A stretch of 64,000 bases of DNA from Diphasiastrum complanatum (GCA_029204225.1 CM055108.1:7425711-7489710); one strand, 5' to 3'. Numbered from the stretch's first letter, positions 34,301-45,293 are shown. Program-made: numbers and translations. Notes: generated by a model not told the origin, from the sequence alone.

Positions 34301-35690
34301 AAATGGGTATACAGGACTAAGTACCATGCAGATGGAAGTATAGCAAAGCACAAAGCAAGATTGGTGATCAAAGGGTACACACAAAATAAAGGCATCGACT
34401 ATGAGGAGACCTTTGCGCCGGTTTGGAAGTGGAATATTTTATGTCTACTTATTGCTTTAGCTTCACATTTTGGTTGGCCTTTGCATCAGATGGATGTGAA
34501 ATCTACTTTTCTAAATGGTGACTTAGAAGAAGAACTGTTCATGGATCAACTTGAAGGCTTTGTAATGAAGGGATAGGAAAATAAAGTATGTCGCTTGAAG
34601 AAAGCGCTTTATGGTCTTAAACAAGCACCACATGCATGGTATAGCAAGATTGATGCCTACTTTCGTTCAAAGGGGATGGTGAGAACACATTCTGATCCAA
34701 ATCTATATGTCTTATGCTTTGATGATATGGTTGCTTTGATTGCTATTTATGTTGATGACTTGATTATAACGGAAAATAATCAAGAGATGATAGACATGAT
34801 CAAGAACGACCTCATGGAACAATTCGAGATGACAGATCTCAGCCTGATGCATTATTGCCTTGGAGTAGAAGTGTGGCAAAAAGGACATGAAGTGGGTTTA
34901 ACACAGATGAAGTATGTCAAGGAGTTGCTGCACAGGTTTAGGTTGCAGGATTGCAAACCAATAAACACTCCTATTGAGCCAGGTAAAAAGCTTTCTACGC
35001 TTGATGAGTCAGAATCATTTGATGCTACGCTATATAGATAGTTAGTAGGGAGCTTGATTTACCTTACCATGACTAGACCAGATATATGCTATGTTGTTGG
35101 CATTGTAAGTCAGTTTATGGCATCACCTACAAAAATGCATTGGAAGGCAGCTAAACGCATTTTGCGTTATGTGAAAGGAACTTCAGAGTATGGCTTGATT
35201 TACAGGAAGCATGATTTTACCTGAGTTGTGTGGCTATGTGGATGCGGATTGGGGAGGTGACTATGATGATCGTAGATCCACCACAGGGTATGTATTCCAA
35301 TTTTGTGGTAGTTGCTTTTCCTGGTCTAGTAAGAAGCAAAGTACAATTGCTCTTTCTACCACAGAAGTAGAGTATAAGGCAATGTATAGTGCAGCACAGG
35401 AAGCTATATGGTTGAGACAAATCTTGGAAGAAATTGGCATGAAGCAGAAAATGACTTTACATAGCAACAGTCAGAGTGGCATTCAGATAGCAAAGAATCC
35501 AGTGTTCCATGCGAGAACTAAACACATTGAGATTCAGTGTCACTTCATATGTGAGAGGCTGCTGAGTCGTGAAATTCATGTTGTTCATTGTAGCACAGAA
35601 GAACAACTAGCTGATATTTTCACTAAGCCACTTACTGGAGAAAAGTTTGATAAGTTTAGATCAAAACTTTCTATACTTAAAGTTTGTTGA
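34301..35690 (+). pseudogene. pol: Copia I reverse transcriptase and RNase H
   Basis: RT: NKGIDYEETFAPVWKW, HQMDVKSTFLNGDLEEELFM, TAG at 34574, then KKALYGLKQAPHAWYSKI, catalytic IAIYVDDLIIT (about 34740) and HYCLGVEVWQKG. TAG at 35039 precedes LVGSLIYLTMTRPDICYVVG. RNase H: GYVDADWGGDYDDRRSTTGY, SSKKQSTIALSTTEVEYKAM, HARTKHIEIQCHF, ADIFTKPLTGEKF, stop at 35688. At least two stops and a frameshift near 35215 inactivate it. Confidence 0.88.
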
Positions 35691-35744
35691 TTTTAAAGCT
35701 ATGTATATGACTGTATAAAAAGTAGACTCTACTTTAAGGGAGAG

Positions 35745-36015
35745 AGTTAGAATTAAAGTAGAATCACGGTGTTACTATATTGTGGGTCCTATTAGTGGAT
35801 AAGGATCAGTTGGCCTCGCCACGAGGCAAGTCGACGGGACACACGTCCCGCCAACGGCAACTTGGGTCATGCATGGGTTGCCTGAGTGAACAACTATATG
35901 TACAGTGTAAATTCATTTTCGGAAATACAGTTGCTATGTGAGCTTGTTGTGGAGAGTGTTTTTTGTCTGTGTTACTGTGTAGCATAATCTGTGTTCCTGT
36001 GCAAAGCAAATTCTA
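35745..36015 (+). repeat. 3' LTR of I (271 bp) and preceding polypurine tract
   Basis: ACTTTAAGGGAGAG (35731-35744) is the polypurine tract. The LTR matches 30281-30551 with a modest number of substitutions and keeps both stem-loops. Confidence 0.9.
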
Positions 36016-38028
36016 AAGCCCATTGGAGGCATAACATCTTATGAGGCTCTATTTTGTAAGAAGCTGAATCTTAAAGATCTAAGAATTTTTGGATCTACTT
36101 GCTATGTTTTTCAAGCATTAGATACAAGAAAAAAAGATGATCCTACTTCTATAAAAGGGATCTTTGTTGGTTATGCTAAAAATAGTAAGGGATATAGAGT
36201 CTATAATCCAATCACTAAGAAGATTTTAGTGAGTAGAGATGTTACTTTTGATGAAGGTAACTACTACAAGTTGAATGTGAAAGCTTCTAATCCATCTTAT
36301 GTCAAGGATCTTGTAAGGTTTGAGGAGGAGCCTATATGTGATCAAGATTTTGAAGATCCATCTCAAGATCCGAGGACTCCGAGGAGATCTACAAGAAGGA
36401 AGGCTGAGCCCTCAAGTCTCACCTATGTTGACAAAGGTGAACAAAGGGAAGATCTACATTCACTTACCTCTTACACTTTTCTAACTTCTATGTTTGATGA
36501 GCCAAGTTGCTTTGAAGAAGCTATGGAGTCACAAGAATGGAGGGATGCCATGCAAAAAGAGTATGATGCTCTTATGGAGAATCATACATGGAAGCTTGTG
36601 GATCTTCCTCAAGGAAGAAAGCCACTTGAGTGAAAATGGATCTATAGATTGAAGTACAATCAAGATGAGAGCATCAACAAACACAAGGCAAGGCTAGTGG
36701 AAAAGGGGTTCTTGCACACCAAGGGAGTAGATTTCGATGAAACTTTTGCTTATGTTGCTAAGCTAGTTTCCATAAGGTTGATTGTTTCTCTTGCAACTAC
36801 TTTCAATTGGCCTCTATTTCAACTTGATGTGACTAATGCTTTTCTCAATGGATATTTGGAAGAGGATATTTTCATGAGGCAACCCGAGGGCTTCATTAAA
36901 GAAGATCAAGAAGGAAAAGTGTGTTTGTTGCTAAGAAGCCTTTATGGGCTTAAGCAAGCACCTAGAGCTTGGTACTCTAGGTTGAATACCTTCTTGAACT
37001 CTATTAAGTTTGTTGTAAGTGCTTATGATCCTTCTTTGTACTTAAGATTTAATGATGGTAAGATCATCATTCTCATTTTGTATGTTGATGACATTATCCT
37101 TAGTGGAAATGATCTTGATGGTATGCAAGAAGCGAAAGTAGCATTGTTTAAGGAATTTAAGGTGGTGGATCTTGGTAATCTTCATTTCATATTAGGAATA
37201 GAAGTTTCAAGAAGCAAAGATTTGAGTTTTATTTGTCAATTAAAATATGCTTCTTCTATCTTTGAAAAGTTTGAAATGAAAGATTGTAAAGGAGTAGAAA
37301 CTCCTATGGAGCAAAATGTAAAAGTTCCCAATATATCCTTTGAGGACATCACACTATATAGGAGACTTGTAGGCTCCTTGATCTATCTTACTATAACTAG
37401 ACCTGATCTAAGTTATAGTGTAGGCAAACTAAGCCAATCTATGCAAAATCCATTGGTTTGTCATTGGAAAAATACAAAAAGGGTGTTGAGGTACATCTCG
37501 GCCACCAAGAACTTTGGCATTTTATATGATGGATTTGATCTTGCCTTAAGGGCATATTCGGATGCTGATTTTGCAGGTGATAAGGTGGATAGGAGGTCCA
37601 CAAGTTCTTTTGTTACCTTCCTTAGCAATGGCATAGTGTCTTGGCTTTTTAAAAAGCAAGATACTATTTCTCTATCTTCAACCGAATCGGAATACAAGGC
37701 ACTAACATCCACAACAAAGGAGATTCTATGGTTGAAGAGGCTTCTGGTGGAATTACAAGTCATGGAGCCCGAGGAGCAGCCAACAATATTTTGTGACAGC
37801 CAAGCATTAGCAACCAGTCCCACATTCCATACAAGGAGCACATAGAGATTGCTCACCATTTTGTGAGGAAAAAGGTTCAAGCAAAGGAGATCAAGCTACA
37901 TCATGTGTCTTCTTCAGATTGCCTTGCTGATCTACTCACTAAAGCCTTGCCAAAGGCTTCATTTATCAAGTTAAGAACAGCCTTAGGTGTTGTAGATAGA
38001 TGTACTATAGTTGTATCATGTAAAAATT
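36016..38028 (+). pseudogene. pol: Copia A integrase end, reverse transcriptase and RNase H
   Basis: Resumes as PIGGITSYEALF, FGSTCYVFQALDTRKKDD and GIFVGYAKNSKGYRVY. A TGA at 36631-36633 hits the expected Cys of CKW. RT is then open from 36649: LKYNQDESINKHKARL, QLDVTNAFLNGYLEEDIFM, YGLKQAPRAWYSRL, LILYVDDIILSGND, TRPDLSYSVGKLSQSMQNP. RNase H: SDADFAGDKVDRRSTSSF, SSTESEYKALTSTTK. A frameshift near 37842 precedes IAHHFVRKKVQAKEI, DCLADLLTKALPKASF and the end at 38028. Confidence 0.9.
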
Positions 38029-38037
38029 GAGGAGGAG

Positions 38038-38308
38038 TGTTAGAATTTAGCAATTTTCACATGGTTTTTGATAAATATTAGACATCTATGTGGATCCACA
38101 CGTGTGAGGACCTGTCCACACATGTGAAATGACACTTGTAATATTCAGATTCATTTTGATTAGCTTTCATTTGAGTCTAATATGGCATCTCCTAAATTAT
38201 AGGAGTTAGGTCCTAGATTATAGGAATCTAGAAGGTTAACACAAACCACCAATGGATGATGTGGCAAACTTGATAGATCTTATCCAAAGTCGATATGGAT
38301 AAGTACAA
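38038..38308 (+). repeat. 3' LTR of A, first 271 bp
   Basis: The polypurine tract GAGGAGGAG (38029-38037) is followed by TGTTAGAATTTAGCA. One exact CACACGTGTG at 38097-38106; the second copy has decayed to CACACATGTG (38117-38126). It stops at GTACAA where G begins; the rest (GAGCTGTCCTACACG in the 5' copy) does not reappear in the window. Confidence 0.93.
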
Positions 38309-39297
38309 TGTTAGCAAATTCTAGAGAATCTCCAAGTGCCGAGCCAAGCTGAAGACACAAGTTATCTCTCCAAGTGCCGAGCCAAGTTGAGAGCCGAGCA
38401 TGAGAGCCGAGGAAGTACTAGCCAGGAAGACAATGAGTTATCTATGTGAGCCTACATGGTGTATCCCAAAGAAGAAATGACCATGTAGGAGCTAGTAATA
38501 TTTCCTAGGCATTGTAAATAAAGGTAGACCCCCCTTAAATTAGTTAGAGTGAGCCACCTTTTGATGGTGACCTTTAGTAGAAGGGCAAATTCCACATGTA
38601 GTGTCTAATTTGATGGAATTACCACATGGGCTCCACATGGGCAGCCTTCTTGCTTATTTAAGGCCCCCTCTCTCTTGTGAGGGAGCTTTGAATGTATTGT
38701 CAAGTTCTCTTGAGCTAATAAAGAGGATCCTCCATGAGTTCTTGATGATAGCTAAGCTCCTTGTTCATGGCAATGTTCTTGAGTGAGATTTCTATGAGCA
38801 TGCTTGATTCCTTTGCATTGTGGATTAACTAGATTCTTGTTTCTTGTTTCTTGTTTAGTTGTGGATTAGGATTCAGTTCTTGTTTGTGGAATGAGGTAGT
38901 AATCAACATTCAAGTTAACTAGATAGGCTGGTTTGTGGTATAGATCTTGCATACTCCCTTGCAACCCAGATCTTGATTGTTCTTGAGTAATCTAAGCATC
39001 AAGTAATGAGTGTTTCTTGATTCTTAGATTATTAAAATGCTGCTAGGAATTTTGTTTCTTGTTTCTTGAATCTTGTTTCTTGTTCCAATAGTTAATCTTG
39101 TTCTTGATTGTTTTCTAAACTAGTAGATAGTGGTAGGACTGCTCCCTGTACCAGAATGCTGATATTCTTGAGCTGTAGATGGTTACATGGTTGGTTTTTT
39201 GCATGTAGCTGAGTATCGGAACCGTGTCTCCCATTGACAGGCTGGGAAATACATGTTGAAATCTGAGTAACCCATCCATGTGTTAATCGTTCTAACA
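38309..39297 (+). repeat. LTR-like unit of element G
   Basis: Starts TGTTAGCAAATTC inside A's 3' LTR and may end at TTCTAACA, which mirrors the start. It has a TATTTAAGG promoter-like box near 38657, an AATAAAG near 38717, a direct repeat of TCTCCAAGTGCCGAGCCAAG at 38329 and 38367, and runs of TTCTTGT in its last third (38835-39110). No usual primer site follows, so the right boundary is uncertain. TACAA (38304-38308) should be the left target duplication; no partner was found. Confidence 0.6.
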
Positions 39298-39640
39298 ACA
39301 AGAACTGTAAGAACCATAAAGAACGGTAAAGAAGAAGACGAAACCAAGAGATAATTCCATGTTCATAGATTCAGAGAAAATTTGTGAACATTTCGCGCCG
39401 TTCTACAGCTACACAGACATTAAACCACCTAAAAAACCATTCCGATCTGTGCAGCACAACCATTGCTTTCAGGACTGCCACACTTTCATTACAGAACCCA
39501 CCACTTTCATCCTGACTACTGCGAAGCTCAGTTATCAACCGACGCTTCACAAGTTGAGCCACGTCTCTCGTTTGGACCGGACTGCTACACATCGACTCTT
39601 GACCGAGCCACTACAGAACAATCCTACCATGTCTTGAGTT
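39298..39640 (+). other. Unassigned stretch after the G LTR
   Basis: No gene recognised. Short open frames here have no domain and unusual composition (TACAG, CCAC and ACCA runs). Confidence 0.4.
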
Positions 39641-39649
39641 GAATCTTAA

Positions 39650-39880
39650 CCGACGCATTTGCTTGCATCTCAATCGAAGCCATCATGTCCGATCTCGACC
39701 GACAACTTCAGGTACGATCTCGACCGACGCTTCGCGTCAGATCTCAATCGACGCTTCTTGTCAGATCTCGACCGACGCTTCATGTCAATTTTTAACCGAC
39801 AGCTTCAGTTACAATCTTGACTGACACTTCGCGTCAGATCTCGATCGACGCTCTCGCGTCAGTTCTTGACTGACGGTTAA
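39650..39880 (+). repeat. Short tandem repeats, GATCTCGACCGACGCTTC type
   Basis: At least six imperfect copies of GATCTCGACCGACGCTTC with a variable tail (such as GCGTCA, TTGTCA or ATGTCA) follow each other with a period of about 24-31 bp. They alternate with related AACCGACAG units. Confidence 0.75.
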
Positions 39881-39899
39881 TCTCAGTTCTCAACCGATC

Positions 39900-40922
39900 T
39901 TTTGACCGTCCAGTCTATATTCAATCGCATTACCATCATTGCGACCATTCGTAACAACCGCATTGATCCGTAGTGACCATTCTACACCGTAGCAGTTGTT
40001 TTCAATTGTAGGAAATACATTCACCAAAACACCCATTACTTCACTCCCTGCATTCTTGCGACCAAATATATCAAACCATCAGAACCACAATCCATTGCAA
40101 ACTATACGGACCACAATCACCACAACACTCCGCCATCCACTCATCTCTGTTCTCGACTCGTGGAGACCGCAACACATTGCCATCCATTCCAAACCGTCGA
40201 ATCCATCAACCACCGCACACACCTCCCAAAACTACCTCCGCATAGCACACCATCCTTCTCATTCACCCACCATCCTCACATCGCATCTGTCTGCAATCCT
40301 ACGGCCCTACAACTCTACTCGGCCGCCCAAGATCGTAACAAACCACAATCATTCGGCCCTACAACTTCCTCGCCACCACCACTCGCCATCTATCACAATA
40401 CACCATAAACGTCCGCTCACCATCGCAAACTGTGAGAATTGCAACCCGCTCTTCACCCGTCACCGTAGACACCGTAACCATCACACCCGTAAACACTCGC
40501 ACTCCACCATAACCATAGATACACCACCACCCGCAAACCGTCACCCTCCGTCCCAAACCGTAGGCCCCGTCCACCATCCCAACCATGCGTACCTCCTTGA
40601 TCTCCCTCTAACGCCAGACCAAATAACTATAGACAGCCACAACCCGTAACAGACTGCAATAACCACAACGGACGCGACTGACTGCAATCGACTGCACCTG
40701 ACCGTTAAAAAAAAAAAAACACGCAACGGACACCCACAAACCATGTTGCACCGCTACCACCGCATACCATCATCCCACCACCTTAGTCGTATCATCCGCC
40801 ATTGGTCGCATTACACTTGCATCAACCATGGATTCGTAGCAACCGCAGTCCAACACACATATCCACCGTAACCAGAGTCCACGTGCATATTTACACAATT
40901 TTATGACACTCTACACGTTGTC
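39900..40922 (+). other. Strongly G-poor, C-rich leader-like stretch
   Basis: About 1 kb rich in CCA, CAC and ACC words and very poor in G on the plus strand. A 217-codon frame (39996-40649) of His, Pro, Thr and Ser is best explained by this composition, since stop codons need G or TAA. A run of 12 A lies near 40707. The stretch precedes a short gag-like start at 40923, so it may be G's untranslated leader. Confidence 0.5.
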
Positions 40923-41102
40923 ATGGATCGTCCCTACGATCCGAATTCTACGGAAGACTATCCACAAAAGATGGTCTCCCCATCCACCGAACAGGCTCGA
41001 TTTAACAGATATTTCCAGATAAAATCCCAAGTCCAAGGCCCATCCACAAACCCATTCGACAGATGGAAACCTGTAGTGGGTTTCTTTCCTTGCCTAACCT
41101 GA
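40923..41102 (+). CDS. Short open frame, possible gag start of G
   Basis: The ATG at 40923 begins MDRPYDPNSTEDYPQKM and runs 59 codons to TGA at 41100. Its base composition is balanced, unlike the G-poor stretch before it, and its position after a long leader suits the first codons of a retrotransposon gag. No family was recognised, and the sequence changes character after 41100, so it is probably truncated. Confidence 0.35.
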   Translation: MDRPYDPNSTEDYPQKMVSPSTEQARFNRYFQIKSQVQGPSTNPFDRWKPVVGFFPCLT

Positions 41103-41739
41103 ATCCAAGATCTAGTCAATCTAGCATCAAAGAGACGGAGTTAGTTGTCACGCAGAGGTTCGTTCCCGTGAGAGCGATAGTATAGTTCAGATTTCAACGT
41201 GAATGGAGGATCTAACACTAACATCCATTAACACTAAGCATTAACACTACATCCATTAACCCTACTTCCATTAATCCTAAATCCACAACAATGATAGAAA
41301 CTTACTTTTCTCTCTCTCCCTTTCTCTCTCACAAAAAGCATAAGAAATAGCAATCCCAATAATGATCAAATCCAACAATTAGCAAAATCCAAAGAAAGCA
41401 TGAGAAATGGAGGAAAAGAGAGGAAGAGCAAGGACATTCATCAATCCATTTCTAAAGAGAACCAATCTACTTTATTGAAATGAGAAAATGAACATGAGGT
41501 GCAACTCGAGTTGGTTCCTTTTTATAGTAGAGAGGAGGACCCTGGCCTCTGAATCCTATTGGTCCAGTCTTGCCTCTCTTTTTATTCAATTTTAAAAAAG
41601 TGTGGGAACCATCAAAATCGGAGGAAAACCCAACTTTATTCACTAACTTGACATTTAGGCCCTGCGACATTAAAAGTCCCGCAAAAAGGCCTAAAGTCCT
41701 TTATTAACTTTTAACTAGTCAATCAAATAACTATGTGAT
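41103..41739 (-). repeat. LTR-like stretch, minus orientation
   Basis: On the minus strand it has a promoter-like CTCTACTATAAAAAGG (41517-41532), an AATAAAG about 60 bp further on, and CT-rich transcribed sequence. No gene is seen. It abuts copia protease sequence at about 41740. The same promoter word recurs on the minus strand near 45390. Ends and target duplication are not resolved. Confidence 0.45.
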
Positions 41740-42996
41740 CATTGGGTTGGACTTACACACACAGATCACCAAGAATATGCTTAGTGTTGGTCTACTCTTA
41801 GAAAGTGGTTTAAATGTCCACTTTAAGCATGGTATTTTTTTCATCTTGAAGAATGATGTTTGCATTGCAAAGGGATTTAAACATGGAAGATTGTTTAAGT
41901 TGGTAGCTAGTGTTGCTTTTGAAAAAATGAGCTTGGCAAAGGAGGAGATCACTCAAGAGGAGATCTTGGCAAAGTGTGATCTTGCTTGCATTGAGGAGGA
42001 GCATCAAGAGGAGGAAGATCTTGAGGATCAGCCTCAAAGCATGAGAGTTCCAAGGGAGTCCTCAATGATGTTGGCCGAGTCACCAAATTGCATGCAAATT
42101 TTCCATTCAAGTGTGCACCTTGCAAGGATGGTGAGCATTGGAGAGTCTACTATCTTTGAGTACTTGTTGGATAGTATTAGTAGACATGGAGTGACTTGTT
42201 GCTTATCTTTAAGATCTATGATGTTTAGTACTCTTTATGACAAGACAATGAAATTAGATGCTTTCAAATCTCCATTTGTTGTTGATAAAGCAATTTCATT
42301 GGATAACTATTTTTGTAATAGTTTGAATAGTGTCACAAAAGATGAAACATCATTTGTATTCGAAATATTTGGGTCCACATGGTTTGATCATGATCATTCC
42401 AATGTAAGGACCAAAAATTATCCTATTTCAATGATAGGAATAATGGTACTATTTTGCTCTTCAAGTAGAGATTGTAGAATCTACTTGTTTTCAACCAAAG
42501 AATTTGTCAATGGTGGAAATGTGGTCTTTCAAGAGTGGAAGATTTGTAAAATTTGAAGAAGCACCTTTGGATCAACACCTTATTCAATTCATTGAGGCTC
42601 AATCATATGGATCAAGCAAGGCAAGTTATCTTTGGCAACAATATGTATGCACTTAGTAGTTTTATTGATGTATCTTCAAGTGCACAAAATGCCTTGGAAT
42701 CCACGACTTGGCATGATGTATAGTTTTTGAAGTGTGCTACACGTATATAGACACATTTGTGGAACATCTTGTAAGGGATCCTTTAAGGGGTGGTGAAAGA
42801 TTCTTCATGGACATCATTCTCTATTGGAGTCTCAAAAGTTCCTTGTTTGTAGCTGGATTTTTTAGATGCTTCTAAAAGCATTCATTCATCTAGCAAGAGA
42901 GTTGTTGAAGATTATTAAAATATTATCTTCCTATCTCGAGTTTGGGGTCATGTCCATGGTGCTTTCCAGTAAAATTCATGTTGTACGTAAAAGGAG
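41740..42996 (+). pseudogene. pol: Copia H pol, heavily rearranged remnant
   Basis: Readable pieces: ITKNMLSVGLLLESGLNVHF and AKGFKHGRLFKL (protease to pre-integrase) in an open frame (41735-42556) that continues through unfamiliar sequence. Weak integrase-tail echoes follow (FEIFGSTW, GIMVLFCSSSRDCRIY, VVFQEWK). At about 42795 GERFFMDIILYWSL echoes the RT segment DERSFEDITLYRSL. Integrase core and the catalytic YVDD are absent. The order is right but most domains are deleted. Confidence 0.7.
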
Positions 42997-43615
42997 TGTG
43001 AATGGAGCACATATCCTTCTAGTGTAGTTCAGATTTGAGTTAGATAGGTTCAATTATGATGACATGCAGATGTTTAGATAGCATGCAAAGTCTTACTGTA
43101 TGCATGCAAGCCACATGCAATCAGTGCATGCAACATGCAAAGTAGTTTCTGTGATCTACACATGTCTAGGTAGTTTTATGAGTTGACATACAGTACATGC
43201 AACATACATGCATGCAGTTACACATGTGGATCTATGGTAGGTGAATTAGTTCAGTTAAGTGGACTTTCCATGCAACTCCACTGTAGGAATTTGAGTCTCT
43301 CTCATGTAGGGAAAGCTGGGCATGTTTTGCCATATTGTGAATATTGAGTTTTTGGTGTTTTGGACTCATTCTCTCTCTACTCGAGTTTTCTATGCTTGAT
43401 TTTCTCTCTCTACCTGAGAGCAGCCTCTTTTTCCCATACTGAACACCAAGAATTATTTCTGACATTCAATTCTCATAGTGAAGAGTTAGATTTTTTCATC
43501 AGATGTATGCCATTGTGCTCTTGCCTTAGATTTTTCAAGCATACTGTTCTTTGATCAATCTTGTGCAATCACAACACCTCAGTAAGATCCTGTAGGGTGT
43601 GTGGTGAAGTTCACA
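42997..43615 (+). repeat. LTR-like unit J (TGTGAA...TTCACA)
   Basis: A polypurine-like GTAAAAGGAG precedes TGTGAATGGAGCAC, and the unit ends GGTGAAGTTCACA, giving mirrored ends. It is rich in CATGCA words (43060-43220). Flanking five-mers (AGGAG, CGTGC) do not match, so it is not a clean solo LTR. It may be the true 3' LTR of the H remnant or of another lost element. Confidence 0.5.
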
Positions 43616-43661
43616 CGTGCTAAAAACTTCATAGATAGATCAAGCTAAATTTGAGGAGGAG

Positions 43662-44337
43662 TGTGAAGAATTGCCAAAAATTGGCAAATCTAGCTTGATA
43701 AAAAACTATGTAGTATAATGTAAATTTTGTACATAAGTGGATTCCACACATGTGAGGCCACGATGCCACATGGCAATCCATTCCTAATGTAGGTTAGGTC
43801 AAGTCCATAGGGGACTAGTTTATAGGACCTAAATCCTAGATTTAAGGTGAAAATTTGACCAACTAACTATCTACCAAGCATGACTCTTGAAAATAGACTA
43901 GGGTTTCATTTTAGGGCAAGAAGGGTGAGTTAACTTCCTTATCATATGCTGGAAATCCACCTAACTTCAAGAAGGAAGTCGAATTTGCTATGTATTCCAA
44001 GCTCCCATGGTGAGAAGATAGAAAATTTTTGGAGCTCATTGGCAATCTCAAGCTAGTTCACTATGTACATTGAGTTTTTGTGATCCAAATGAAACCAAAT
44101 CAATTTCTACTTGTTTCTCAGGTTGAAGGCCGTACTACAGCCTATAGTACACATGTGTGGGCTCGGATTTCAATGTTGATCAAGTCTTTTGATTGTTAAT
44201 GCTTGTTGTTTGTCAAATTGCCAATCTAGATCAACTTTTTTGTGTCTAGTTTTTTGATAGATTGTTAAGCAAGCATCCAATCACTCTTGTGGATCTTTTG
44301 TAGATCCATTTATGGTCCTAAAGTATAGTACTTTCAA
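43662..44337 (+). repeat. 3' LTR-like unit of H
   Basis: A clear polypurine tract TTTGAGGAGGAG is followed by TGTGAAGAATTGCC. The inverted repeat TTGCCAAAAATTGGCAA lies at 43671-43687. CACACATGTG (43746) and ACACATGTGTG (44150) are decayed forms of the palindrome seen in other LTRs. The end is near AGTACTTTCA; the usual CACA ending is lost. Confidence 0.65.
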
Positions 44338-45245
44338 AGAAGGCAAAATGAAAAGCAGAGACAACAAGACAGGCTTTCTGTAAAAGGTTATGCAAAAATA
44401 AAAATTCCGAGCCTTGGAATAGCAAAAGCGATGCACATGGTTTACAATTTGAGAAAAGAGGGGAAAACAGCTACCTAAGAATACTAGTTTTTTTTTTTTT
44501 GGAGATAAGTTTTCTAAAACCAGAGGTCTTTTCCTCAAACTATACTTGAAAAGAGGGAAAGATGCTTGTATGACAATTGAAGAGGCTTGAAAATAGTCTG
44601 TAGGAAAGAAAAACAATCCTATTTGAACTTGCTGGAGATGCAAACATACTGCAAGAAACAGAAGAAACTGCTGGCTGTCGCTTGTTGGAAATACACGTTG
44701 GAAGCATTCAAGATGCAAAACTCTGTAGGCAGATGCAGTGCTTGACAAGTCTGGAAACACATGCACTGGTGGTGAACTAGCCACAGACAGACATACGACG
44801 TTTTTGGTGACTGGGTAGCCCAAAATCCGAGTTGTGAAGATTCGTTGAATCGCTTGGAACTAAATTGTGGACAGGGATTGCCAGCTAAATCGAAACTTTA
44901 GCCAAATGACCTGAAACTCCGTAGGAAGGGTGTTTGGAGTTGGCGATTGGTGTGCATTCAATTGGACACCTTTTGATGAATGGTTTGAAGCATCAGCCTC
45001 CTAGATGTAGGGCGACCTCTGTTGGGAATGGAGTTGGTGAAATCGGTGGTCAAAGAGCTAGTAAAACAGTGTAGGAAGCTGTTTTTTTTGTTAAGCCAGG
45101 GTTTATAGCTGTAAATCTGAAAATCTCTCACTACAGAACGTTTTTCAGACCAGTGAAAACGTAGGTGGGGGCGCCCTAGTACAAGAAAATCTGTCTCCAG
45201 AGGCCATGAACAGCCGCGAACATATATGTCCAAAAAACTTTTCAA
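44338..45245 (-). other. Unassigned stretch, possibly a retrotransposon leader on the minus strand
   Basis: Several minus-strand frames up to 180 codons are open (44281-44823, 44958-45248), but none shows a known domain. The composition resembles leaders of elements in this window. With the minus-strand promoter word at 45390 just upstream, a minus-oriented leader is possible. No gene is claimed. Confidence 0.3.
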
Positions 45246-45283
45246 CAAACTAGTAGTATGCTCTCTCTACAAACTAGTAGTAT

Positions 45284-45293
<10 letters not shown>
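45246..45293 (+). repeat. Tandem duplication of a 24-bp unit
   Basis: ACAAACTAGTAGTATGCTCT occurs twice in a row with its CTCT tail, immediately before the CT microsatellite. Confidence 0.9.

Larger units (their letters stand above)
30281..36015 (+). mobile_element. Copia element I, inserted in A's integrase
   Basis: LTRs are short (271 bp each) and the element belongs to a different copia branch from the others: its gag starts MANMGESILSESSKLDGI and its pol wording differs (DLCGPM, HYCLGVEV). A's integrase frame breaks at LPCK and resumes with PIGGITSYEAL after 36018. AAG is the only clear shared base run at the junctions, so the target duplication is degraded. The LTR ends read AGTTAGAATT...AATTCTA rather than TG...CA. 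Confidence 0.9.
3426..38308 (+). mobile_element. Copia element A, outer shell of the nest
   Basis: A is recovered by removing inserts B, C and I. It runs: 5' LTR (3426-3468 plus 21021-21646), primer site (21647), gag (22266), protease (to 23309), integrase (29512-30280), rest of integrase, RT and RNase H (36016-38028), polypurine tract, and 3' LTR (38038-38308). The 3' LTR is cut by G and its remainder is not found before 64000. A landed in the RT of gypsy L. Frameshifts and stops are scattered throughout, so it is dead. Its own target duplication cannot be read because the right end is missing. Confidence 0.9.

Noticed and set aside
39996-40649. 217-codon frame rich in His, Pro, Thr and Ser
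   Set aside because: The strand is almost free of G, so stop codons are rare by composition. No domain or conserved pattern is visible and an overlapping frame is also open.
42997-43615. Unit J as a clean solo LTR
   Set aside because: The flanking five-mers AGGAG and CGTGC differ, and a polypurine tract precedes it, so it looks like a 3' LTR and not a solo insertion.
44281-44823. 180-codon minus-strand frame
   Set aside because: No recognisable domain, and it spans the end of an LTR-like unit, so a gene is unlikely.
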